Of a stretch of DNA of 64,000 bases, positions 26,387 to 33,511 are shown piece by piece; positions within the stretch are counted from its first letter, which is position 1, and each line of letters begins with the position of its first letter. The notes under the pieces are model-generated. The model was not told the origin of the DNA. It did no database searches and saw only the letters and a program-made list of their open reading frames with translations. The DNA comes from Sutterella faecalis (GTDB taxonomy: Bacteria; Pseudomonadota; Gammaproteobacteria; Burkholderiales; Burkholderiaceae_F): the NCBI RefSeq assembly GCF_006337085.1, contig NZ_CP040882.1, positions 1,054,001 to 1,118,000 of the forward strand, in the 5' to 3' direction. The position numbers and the translations under genes are program-made.

Positions 26387-28348
26387 ATGACGAAGTCGAT
26401 CACCCGTCGCGCATTCCTGCGCACCACGCTCGCGAGCGGCGCCTCCATGGCTGCCGCAGCTGCCGCTCATGCGGCTCCGGCCGGAATCTACAACCCGGGC
26501 ACCTATTCCGCCAAGGCCTCCGGCATCGGCGAAGTTGTCGTCACGATGACTTTCGACGCCAACAAGATCACCGACGTCGTTCTGGACGTTTCGCACGAAA
26601 CGCCGTCGATCGGTCAGGCCGCTGCCGCTGAACTCAAGAAGTCGATTCTTCTCATGCAGTCGGGCGACATCGACGCCGTCTCGGGCGCCTCCATCACCTC
26701 GAAGGCGGTGCGCACGGCTGCCGCCAAGTGCATTGCGCAGGCGCAGGGGAAGGTCCCCGTCGAAGTCATCTCCGACAAGAAGAAGGCGGAAGCCGACGAC
26801 GGCGACTGGCTCGGCAAGGCGCCTGAAATCGCCGAAAAGGACATCGTCGCCCGGCATGAGACGGAAGTGCTCGTCATCGGCTGCGGCACGGGCGGCATGT
26901 TTGCCATTGCGTCCGCGGCGGAAGCCGGCGCCAAGGTGATCGGCATCGACCGCTTCCCGGTCGGCACGGGCGTCCGCGAGGACCTCGGCGCCATTGATTC
27001 GCGCTACCAGAAGGCCTGGGGCACCAAGATCGACAAGTTTGAATTCATCACGATGGCGACCCTCTACGCGGGCGGCCACATCCAGCAGGATCTGGTGAAG
27101 CTCTGGTGCGACAAGTCGGGCGCCGTCATCGACTGGCTCGGCGACCGTCTTGCCGAGAAAGGGATCGAGCTCTGGCACGAATCGGGCGACAAGAACGACG
27201 AAACGCGCTACAAGCACTTTCCGATCGGCCACTCGCCGCGTCTCCCCGAAAAGGACGGGAAGATTCTCGTAAGCCTCTCGAGCGTGATTGAGGAGTACGC
27301 GAGAAAGTGCGGCGCGCGCTTTGATTACTCCATGAAGATGGTGAAGCTCGAAAAGGTGAACGGACGCGTCACGGGCTGCATTGCCGAGAACAGCGACGGC
27401 AAATACGTCCGCTACGTTGCAACGAAGGGCGTCGTGGTTGCCACCGGCGGCTATGCGCAGAACTTCCGCATGATGGAGGCGCTCCAGCCCTGGAATCTTC
27501 GCGTCATCGGCCGTTCGGGCGCCATGCCCGGCGCTCGCGGCGACGGCATCCGCGCCTGCCTCTGGGTGGGCGCCAAGATGGATGAAACGCACTCCATGAT
27601 GAAGTTCGACCGCTGCGCCCTCCGTCCGGATCAGAAGCCGGGCGTCGAAACGGTCCAGTCGGGCGACTCGGGCTTCTTCTGGATGGGTTCGCAGCCCTGG
27701 CTCAAGGTGAATGCCGACGGCCGCCGCTTCATGAACGAATCGGGCACCTACGAGAACCTCCTTCATGCCGACGAATATCAGAAGGGTCACTGCCACTACA
27801 CGCTCTTCGACAGCAACTGGGTGCGCTACGCAAAGCAGTTCAAGATGCACGGCTGCTCGCGCATGTTCCCGTTTGAAAACGGCGCCGATCCCAACATCTC
27901 CTGGAAGATCGTTGAGGAAAAGATGCTCCCCGGCCTCATCGCCAAGGGTTATGTCCAGAAGGCCGACACGATCGAGGAGCTCGCGAAGAAGCTCGGTCTC
28001 CCGCCGGATCAGCTCAAGGCCACGGTCGAGCGCAACAACGAGCTTTACCGCCAGGGTGCGGACGTCGACTACGGCAAGGAAAAGCACCGTCTTTCGCCCG
28101 TCGACAAGGCGCCCTTCTACGGCGCCAAGAACACCGGGTGGATGCTCTGCACGATGGACGGCATTCAGATCAACACCAACATGAACGCGATCGATACCGA
28201 CGGCAACCCGATCCCGGGCCTTTACGTCATCGGCAACGACAGCGGCGGCTACTTTGCGAACGAATACCCGAACCTCGCAACGGGCATGGCCTGCGGCCGC
28301 ACGGTGACCTTCGGGCGCCTCGTTGGCCAGCATCTCGCCCGGCTCTAA
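26387..28348 (+). CDS. Tat-exported FMN/FAD reductase (fumarate reductase-like flavoprotein)
   Basis: A 653-residue periplasmic flavoprotein. Twin-arginine signal TRRAFLRTTLASGASM, cleaved near AHAA (about 30). An FMN-binding domain (about 35-120) holds DAVSGASIT, the ApbE-type flavinylation motif, with Ser102 in the acceptor position. The FAD_binding_2 domain begins VLVIGCGTGGMFAIASAAEAGA (about 161-182) and ends GNDSGGYFANEYPNLATGMACGR. No heme motifs (CxxCH) occur, unlike Shewanella flavocytochrome c. Such proteins are terminal reductases for fumarate, urocanate or similar enoates; the substrate is unknown here. The gene is followed by a porin and faces a MerR-type regulator. Confidence 0.88.
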   Translation: MTKSITRRAFLRTTLASGASMAAAAAAHAAPAGIYNPGTYSAKASGIGEVVVTMTFDANKITDVVLDVSHETPSIGQAAAAELKKSILLMQSGDIDAVSGASITSKAVRTAAAKCIAQAQGKVPVEVISDKKKAEADDGDWLGKAPEIAEKDIVARHETEVLVIGCGTGGMFAIASAAEAGAKVIGIDRFPVGTGVREDLGAIDSRYQKAWGTKIDKFEFITMATLYAGGHIQQDLVKLWCDKSGAVIDWLGDRLAEKGIELWHESGDKNDETRYKHFPIGHSPRLPEKDGKILVSLSSVIEEYARKCGARFDYSMKMVKLEKVNGRVTGCIAENSDGKYVRYVATKGVVVATGGYAQNFRMMEALQPWNLRVIGRSGAMPGARGDGIRACLWVGAKMDETHSMMKFDRCALRPDQKPGVETVQSGDSGFFWMGSQPWLKVNADGRRFMNESGTYENLLHADEYQKGHCHYTLFDSNWVRYAKQFKMHGCSRMFPFENGADPNISWKIVEEKMLPGLIAKGYVQKADTIEELAKKLGLPPDQLKATVERNNELYRQGADVDYGKEKHRLSPVDKAPFYGAKNTGWMLCTMDGIQINTNMNAIDTDGNPIPGLYVIGNDSGGYFANEYPNLATGMACGRTVTFGRLVGQHLARL

Positions 28349-28357
28349 GTTCTCCTC

Positions 28358-28400
28358 CCTCTCCGATCGGGCATCGTCCGATTGCGCCCGATCGGAGAGG
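28358..28400 (+). terminator. Long hairpin between the flavoprotein and porin genes
   Basis: Fifteen-base perfect stem: CCTCTCCGATCGGGC (28358-28372) and GCCCGATCGGAGAGG (28386-28400), loop 13 bases, followed by only TCCCTT. It could terminate, attenuate, or stabilise mRNA ends. Confidence 0.6.
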
Positions 28401-28483
28401 TCCCTTGAGCTCTTATCGACACTGACCTTCGCTCCGGAGGCAATTGATCCTCCGGATCTTCCAACACAAAAAGGACCCAGAAA

Positions 28484-29596
28484 ATGAAGAAGCTTTCCCT
28501 CGCACTTCTCGCTGCCTCTGCCGCTCTCTCTGCTCAGGCTTCCGACGTCACCCTCTACGGCGTGCTGGATACCGCACTCACGTGGCAGTACCGGGAGAAC
28601 GTCGCCGGCACCGACTCCTCGACCGTGCAGATGATCTCAGGCCAGTACATCGGGTCGCGCTTCGGCATCAAAGGCGAGGAAACGCTTGAAAACGGCCTCA
28701 AGGTCGGCTTCGTTCTTGAAAACGGGTACGGCACCGATACCGGCACGCTCGGCCAGGGCGGGCGCCTCTTCGGCCGCGATGCGCGCCTCTATCTTGACGG
28801 CGACTTCGGATACCTCTCCTTCGGCCGCATGGGCTCCATGGTGGGCGGAAACGGCCCCTACGCCCGCTTCGGCCACGTCGTAAGTCCCTTCTCCTGCGGC
28901 TGGGGCAATATCGGCGGCCACCTCCAGGTCGTCTCCCTCGGCTACGAATTCATCGACAACGCGGTTGCGTACACGACGCCCGCCTTTGCCGGCGTCGATG
29001 CGACCGTCCAGTATTCCTTCGGCACCGACTCCAAGAATTACGCTGAAGGCGCTACGGAAGGCAAATCGAGCGTTGAGCGGCTCCTGAGCGGTGCTGTGCG
29101 CTACCGCAACGACAACCTTATGGTTGCCTTCGGCATCGAAACCATCAACCAGGCGCAACCGCAGGCCGATAAGAACGGGCTTGATGATTCCATCTCCTAC
29201 AACCTCGGCGCCAACTACAACGCCGGTTGGGCGAAGTTCTTCTTCTATACGCAGATTTTCGAAAACTATGCTTCTGCCGCGAAGACCACCACCTTCAGCC
29301 TTGCCGGCGGCGTGGACGGCTACGGGGTCAATGTCGGCGTTGAGGTTCCCGCTTTCGGAGGCGCCGTGAAGGCCGGCATCGGCTACGGCGACTTTGAAGG
29401 GAGCCGGGAGGATAAGCTCACGATGGATACCATCCAGGCTGCCGTCGGCTACACCTATTCGTTGAGCCGCCGCACGACCTTCTATACGGCTGCCGGCTGG
29501 ATCAAGTCCGACTACTCGAATGAGTATGAAGCGCTGAAGCCGCAGGCCGTCGAAGACGACTATGAATTCACCTTCGGCCTCGTGCACAAGTTCTGA
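28484..29596 (+). CDS. General porin, Burkholderiales type
   Basis: Outer-membrane trimeric beta-barrel porin, 370 residues with a signal peptide (MKKLSLALLAASAALSAQA). The mature start SDVTLYGVLDTALTWQYR, the following SRFGIKGEETLENGLKVGF, the loop-3 region FGRDARLYLDGDFGYLSFGRMGS and the terminal F of GLVHKF are classic for the OmpC-like Porin_4 group. It probably lets small anions or dicarboxylates into the periplasm. SD-like sequence AGGACCCAGAAA precedes the ATG. It is 135 bases from the reductase gene, and the hairpin between them argues for separate or attenuated transcription. Confidence 0.92.
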   Translation: MKKLSLALLAASAALSAQASDVTLYGVLDTALTWQYRENVAGTDSSTVQMISGQYIGSRFGIKGEETLENGLKVGFVLENGYGTDTGTLGQGGRLFGRDARLYLDGDFGYLSFGRMGSMVGGNGPYARFGHVVSPFSCGWGNIGGHLQVVSLGYEFIDNAVAYTTPAFAGVDATVQYSFGTDSKNYAEGATEGKSSVERLLSGAVRYRNDNLMVAFGIETINQAQPQADKNGLDDSISYNLGANYNAGWAKFFFYTQIFENYASAAKTTTFSLAGGVDGYGVNVGVEVPAFGGAVKAGIGYGDFEGSREDKLTMDTIQAAVGYTYSLSRRTTFYTAAGWIKSDYSNEYEALKPQAVEDDYEFTFGLVHKF

Positions 29597-29654
29597 ACGA
29601 ACGCTTTAGCAGAGTCGTCTTCAACCTGATCCCGGGTTGATCTCTTTCCTTTGA

Positions 29655-29692
29655 AGCCCATGACTGTTTAGAGAGTCATGGGCTCTTTTTTG
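29655..29692 (+). terminator. Rho-independent terminator of the porin gene
   Basis: AGCCCATGACT (29655-29665) pairs with AGTCATGGGCT (29674-29684), loop GTTTAGAG, followed by CTTTTTTG. Confidence 0.92.
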
Positions 29693-30262
29693 CTTTTCCT
29701 TCCAGGCGGTGCAGTCAGATCGTGCTCCCAGACGCACGACCGAAAAGCCTGAACTGCAGAAAACCAGATCACCATTGAGCGGGATCCGGCTCAAGACCCG
29801 TTCAAGGCGCAGCCGTGCGGCAAAACACGCTCGATGATCGAACTCGACCTTGATCACTTTAAAAATCAAGTCCCGGCAGACCGCCTGCGTCCTACTCAAG
29901 GAAGTTGTCGGGAAAACTTCTTGTCAGCTCGACGGCAGCGTCCATGCGCCTCATGATGATTCACTAAGCCCATTGCAATGAGCGGCCCGGGACAAAATCC
30001 ACGACGACACCATGGACAGCCTGCTTCGCAAAACGCAGCGCTCTGCGCGCATAGAAGCGGCATCAAGGCAGGGCCTCTGTGACTTGCACGAGAACGATCA
30101 AGCAGCGCGATATCCTCACGGTGCTTCAGCTTCCTTTACCTCCGAAAGTCCTTCACTGATCATGTTCCCGGGGTCCAGGAGAAAAAAGAGCTGCCTCACC
30201 TTCACGGCTTGGCAGCTCTGATTCCGGGACGGATGCGTCCCGCTTTTCAATCTGAAAGCTGA
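29693..30262. other. 570-base gap without a convincing gene
   Basis: Six frames give only short pieces with stops. A minus-strand piece (about 29621-29899) and a plus-strand piece (30012-30221) have no recognisable domain or good ribosome binding site. Base composition resembles neighbouring coding DNA, so this may be a decayed gene, but I cannot name it. Just before ppiD, GAGCTGCC at 30189 and GGCAGCTC at 30211 form a terminator-like hairpin with an A-run to its left, suitable for the minus strand. Confidence 0.35.
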
Positions 30263-32167
30263 TTATTCCTGCTCAGCAGGCTTCTCTTCGCCCTTCACGA
30301 AGTCAGGACGAAGCACCTTCGTGCCGATGGCTTCCTTGAGAGCTTCAAGATAGCCGGCGCGATCGGCTTCGCCGTAGATCGAACCGAGCTCGCGCGCCAG
30401 TCCGCGGAGTTCCGCTTCGTTTGCCTGATGCGTGCGTGCCGCCTCAACGTAGGCAATGGCGTAGGAACCGTTTGCGAGCTTGGCGCCCGTGTAGGCGGGA
30501 AGCTTCGAAGATTCAAGCGCGAGTTCAGCATTAATCAGAGCCGTTTCCTGACCCTGCTGATTCTGGCGGGAAACCCAGACTTCGTCACTGAAGCCCTCAA
30601 GGCTCTTCGAATTCTGCAGCTCGGCGAGCTTCGCCTTGCCGGCTTCAAAGGCCTTTTCAGCCGCCTTCTGCGAGCGGAGCTTTTCGCCGATGATGCTCTT
30701 CACATCGTCAAGCGCACGTTCCTTTTCCGGGTAGTACTCGACAACGCGAGCCGCAACGAGCGTATTGCTCTGCACTTCAATCGCGTTCGAATTGCGCTTT
30801 TCCTTCAGGCATTCAGAACCAAAGAGCGCTTCCGCCACGCGGTCGTTGATGATGCGGCCGAGCTCAGGATCCGTTACGCCGTTGCGCGTAACAAAGTCGA
30901 CCGTTTCAACCTTGAGGCCGAACTTCTGAGCAGTAGGTTCGAGCGAGTCGGACTGCTCGTACACCATGTTCGTGAATTCATCGGCGCGTTCAGAGAACGT
31001 GCGGATCGCCATCTGTTCGGCGTATTCGCGCTCAATCTCGGGCTTCACGGCTTCGAAGGGTTCGACGGACCCTGCCTGGATATCGGTCACATAAATGATG
31101 TGGTAGCCGAATTCCGTTTCCACGGGACCGACGATGTCGCCCTTCTTGGCATTGAAGACGGCATCCTCAAAGGCCTTCGTCATCACGCCCTTGCCGAAGA
31201 ACGAAAGGTCGCCGCCCTGCGAGGCGCTGCCCGGATCCTGAGATTCCTTTTCGGCGACTGCGGCAAACTTCGAGGGATCCGCCTTCACTTCAGCGAGAAT
31301 CCCCTCGGCCTTCTTCAAAGCGGCAGCCTTGTCGTCGCCGAACTCAATGAGGATGTGGCTCGCGCGGCGCTGCTCAGGGATAGACCAGCGGTTCTTGTTC
31401 TGCTCGTAATAAGCCTTGATGTCCTCGGGATTGGCTTTCTGATCCTTGAAATTCTCGGGCGAAAGGACGATGTATTCGGCCTTGATGTGCTCGGGCGAGA
31501 GGAATTCGGAAAGATGAGCGGAGTAGTAAGCCTTCACCTCATCGTCCGAAACGTTCACGGAATTCAGGAAATCAGCCGCGTTGATCGTGAGCGTGCGGAC
31601 CTGACGTTCATTCGTGAGAATCTCGTGCATCTGCTCAACAAGCGCCTTCGGCACCGGATAGGCATTGGAGACGCCGGCGATCAGCACTTCCTTTTCAAGA
31701 TCGCGCTGGACCTGAGCAACAAACTGCTGGTCGCTCTTGCCCTGGGAGCGCAGGAACTGCTCATAGAGCTCGGGGGAGAATTTTCCATCCTGCTTGAGCG
31801 CATCGGCATTCTTGATGAGAGCCACCGCTTCAGCTTCGCTCACCATCACGTGATTCTTCGCTACCGTCTGCGTGATGGCGGAGTCATCCATCAGCATGCG
31901 CAGGATGTCTTCACGAGCCTGTTCGTTGTCAAGGATGTTTGCACGGAAGCTTTCGCCCATCTGCTGACGCAGACGCTCAAGCTGCTCGCGCTTCGCCAAG
32001 TCGAACTGTTCGGGAGTGATCTTCGCCTCGCCCACCTGGACGATGGCGTTGTCGCTCTGGCTCATGCGGTTGTAGGAGTAAATGCCGGTAACCACAAAGC
32101 TCGGGATGATCAGCACCATGGCAATGAACATCAGCCAGCGCTTGTGCTCGCGGAATGCCTGAAGCAT
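30263..32167 (-). CDS. ppiD: PpiD/SurA-type periplasmic peptidyl-prolyl isomerase
   Basis: Membrane-anchored periplasmic chaperone that helps outer-membrane and secreted proteins fold, 634 residues. One N-terminal TM helix (about 12-34, LMFIAMVLIIPSFVVTGIYSY) follows the short cytoplasmic MLQAFREHKR. A SurA-N-like chaperone region comes next, then a parvulin domain at about 265-365: RASHILIEF, GGDLSFFGKGVMTKAFEDAVF, FGYHIIYV. A second, degenerate parvulin-like half follows, as in E. coli PpiD (623 residues). Next to the tRNA cluster and, further upstream, hup-lon, the familiar enterobacterial and betaproteobacterial order. Confidence 0.92.
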   Translation of the reverse strand: MLQAFREHKRWLMFIAMVLIIPSFVVTGIYSYNRMSQSDNAIVQVGEAKITPEQFDLAKREQLERLRQQMGESFRANILDNEQAREDILRMLMDDSAITQTVAKNHVMVSEAEAVALIKNADALKQDGKFSPELYEQFLRSQGKSDQQFVAQVQRDLEKEVLIAGVSNAYPVPKALVEQMHEILTNERQVRTLTINAADFLNSVNVSDDEVKAYYSAHLSEFLSPEHIKAEYIVLSPENFKDQKANPEDIKAYYEQNKNRWSIPEQRRASHILIEFGDDKAAALKKAEGILAEVKADPSKFAAVAEKESQDPGSASQGGDLSFFGKGVMTKAFEDAVFNAKKGDIVGPVETEFGYHIIYVTDIQAGSVEPFEAVKPEIEREYAEQMAIRTFSERADEFTNMVYEQSDSLEPTAQKFGLKVETVDFVTRNGVTDPELGRIINDRVAEALFGSECLKEKRNSNAIEVQSNTLVAARVVEYYPEKERALDDVKSIIGEKLRSQKAAEKAFEAGKAKLAELQNSKSLEGFSDEVWVSRQNQQGQETALINAELALESSKLPAYTGAKLANGSYAIAYVEAARTHQANEAELRGLARELGSIYGEADRAGYLEALKEAIGTKVLRPDFVKGEEKPAEQE

Positions 32168-32251
32168 AGAGGTTCCTTTATCAATTCGATCTTTCTGAGC
32201 AGCTCAGGAGCCGCCATGCGGTCGAACAGGGTGGACAAAGTTATAGATAAG

Positions 32252-32283
32252 AAAAAAGGCGAACCTCACGGCTCGCCTTTTTT
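32252..32283 (-). terminator. Terminator following the tRNA-Asp genes
   Basis: AAAAAAGGCGA pairs with TCGCCTTTTTT (32252-32262 and 32273-32283). On the minus strand it follows the last tRNA-Asp and precedes ppiD. Confidence 0.85.
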
Positions 32284-32293
32284 CAAGAATCTC

Positions 32294-32370
32294 TGGCGGA
32301 GTGGACGGGACTCGAACCCGCGACCCTCGGCGTGACAGGCCGATATTCTAACCAACTGAACTACCACTCC
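32294..32370 (-). tRNA. tRNA-Asp (GTC)
   Basis: 77-base cloverleaf including encoded CCA. Acceptor GGAGTGG pairs with CCACTCC, discriminator G, then CCA. Anticodon GTC lies in CCTGTCACG, and the T-arm is GGGTTCGAGTCCC. One of three identical copies in this cluster. Confidence 0.97.
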
Positions 32371-32429
32371 GCGCTGATGCGCTTCCAAGCTTGAAATAAA
32401 TCTGAAATCAGATTTTGCAGAAAAACTGT

Positions 32430-32506
32430 TGGCGGAGTGGACGGGACTCGAACCCGCGACCCTCGGCGTGACAGGCCGATATTCTAACCAACTGAACTAC
32501 CACTCC
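32430..32506 (-). tRNA. tRNA-Asp (GTC), second identical copy
   Basis: Same 77 bases as the copy at 32294-32370 over the full gene, with unrelated spacer on either side. This points to duplication of the gene or concerted evolution. Confidence 0.97.
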
Positions 32507-32647
32507 GCATCAGAGATGCTGCGTTTTTCAGCTTAGGAGGAGAATTATACGGAGCGCGGATCTTTTTGCAAGAGGTCAGAAAAAATTTTTCTGACGCGTT
32601 CCGGAGCCTCTCCTCCGGTCCGGACTTTCTTCAAAGTCCGGCAACAA

Positions 32648-32671
32648 AAAAGCCGGTCAACCCGGCTTCTT
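32648..32671 (-). terminator. Hairpin between tRNA-Asp copies
   Basis: Minus-strand AAGCCGGG/CCGGCTT hairpin with a run of T following it (A-run at 32646-32650 on the plus strand). It separates the third tRNA-Asp from the other two. Confidence 0.75.
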
Positions 32672-32690
32672 TTCTCTCTTCGATAGTAAC

Positions 32691-32767
32691 TGGCGGAGTG
32701 GACGGGACTCGAACCCGCGACCCTCGGCGTGACAGGCCGATATTCTAACCAACTGAACTACCACTCC
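32691..32767 (-). tRNA. tRNA-Asp (GTC), third identical copy
   Basis: Identical 77-base gene with anticodon GTC and encoded CCA. It is the first of the three in transcription order and has its own terminator. Confidence 0.97.
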
Positions 32768-32872
32768 GCGTTTTCTCGGAGAGAATTTCTTCTTCATCGA
32801 AGAAGAATTGGAATGTTATAGAAGAATCTTTCTTTTGTCAAGGGCGAGATCAAGATTTAGAAAGTCCCGGCA

Positions 32873-32907
32873 AAAGAAATCCCGCACTGCCAGAGACTGT
32901 GCGGGAT
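32873..32907 (-). terminator. Terminator of tRNA-Val
   Basis: ATCCCGCAC (32879-32887) pairs with GTGCGGGAT (32899-32907). On the minus strand it is followed by TTCTTTTG. Confidence 0.85.
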
Positions 32908-32914
32908 GCAATCC

Positions 32915-32990
32915 TGGTGGATCCTAAGAGACTCGAACTCCTGACCTTCGCCGTGTAAAGGCGCCGCTCTACCAACTGAGCTAAGGATCC
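32915..32990 (-). tRNA. tRNA-Val (TAC)
   Basis: 76-base gene including CCA. Acceptor GGATCCT/AGGATCC; D-arm TAGCTCAGTTGGTAGAG; loop TTTACAC gives anticodon TAC; T-arm GGAGTTCGAGTCTC contains a mismatch-tolerant stem. Confidence 0.95.
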
Positions 32991-33025
32991 ACGACCTGAA
33001 GCTCAGTACGAGCAACAGAGGGGAT

Positions 33026-33298
33026 TTATTTTACCAGTTCTTTGAGAGTTTTTCCGGGCTTGAAACGCGCCTGACGCGTTGCCGGGATATGCATGGGCTT
33101 GCCAGTCTGCGGATGCCGCCCGGCACGCGGGGCGCGATCCACTACGCTGAAAGAACCGAATCCGAGAATCACCACGTCCTCGTTGCGCCCGAGCGCCTCC
33201 TGAATGCCGTCAAGCATCGCCTCTACGGCTTCTGACGCTTTGCTTCTGCTGAGACCCGCCTCCGAGGCCACTTTCTTGATCAAATCGGTCTTGTTCAT
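33026..33298 (-). CDS. hupB: HU-family DNA-binding protein
   Basis: A 90-residue nucleoid-associated protein that bends and compacts DNA. Family core: MNKTDLIKKVASEAGLSRSK, ILGFGSFSVVDRAPRAGRHPQTGKP, and ARFKPGKTLKELVK at the C-terminus. The arm motif reads GRHPQTG instead of the usual GRNPQTG. It lies directly after lon on the same strand, the common lon-hupB order. Two copies per genome are common, so alpha or beta assignment is by context. Confidence 0.93.
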   Translation of the reverse strand: MNKTDLIKKVASEAGLSRSKASEAVEAMLDGIQEALGRNEDVVILGFGSFSVVDRAPRAGRHPQTGKPMHIPATRQARFKPGKTLKELVK

Positions 33299-33437
33299 GT
33301 ATTTCTCTCCCCTTCAGCGTGATGAATAGACAAAGGCCCATCCTTTGTTTACCTGAGACATCCGCGAGGTTTTGAATGAATGTATATTGTATACAAAAAA
33401 GTGTCCTTGTAAACAAGGCTTTTTCGTCACTTTAAAT

Positions 33438-33472
33438 GCAAAAGCCCCATACCAGAGGTACAGGGCTTTTGC
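33438..33472 (-). terminator. Hairpin after lon
   Basis: GCAAAAGCCC pairs with GGGCTTTTGC, and inner TACC pairs with GGTA (33438-33472). It sits between lon and hupB on the minus strand; the following U-tract is weak. Confidence 0.65.
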
Positions 33473-33511
33473 TTTATCAATTAAGTTGTGCAGGCTTTAG
33501 TCAAGCTCTTT

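Noticed and set aside
26363..28333. 656-codon minus-strand frame opposite the Tat reductase
   Set aside because: The plus frame has a Tat signal, FMN and FAD motifs; the minus frame is its GC-bias shadow.
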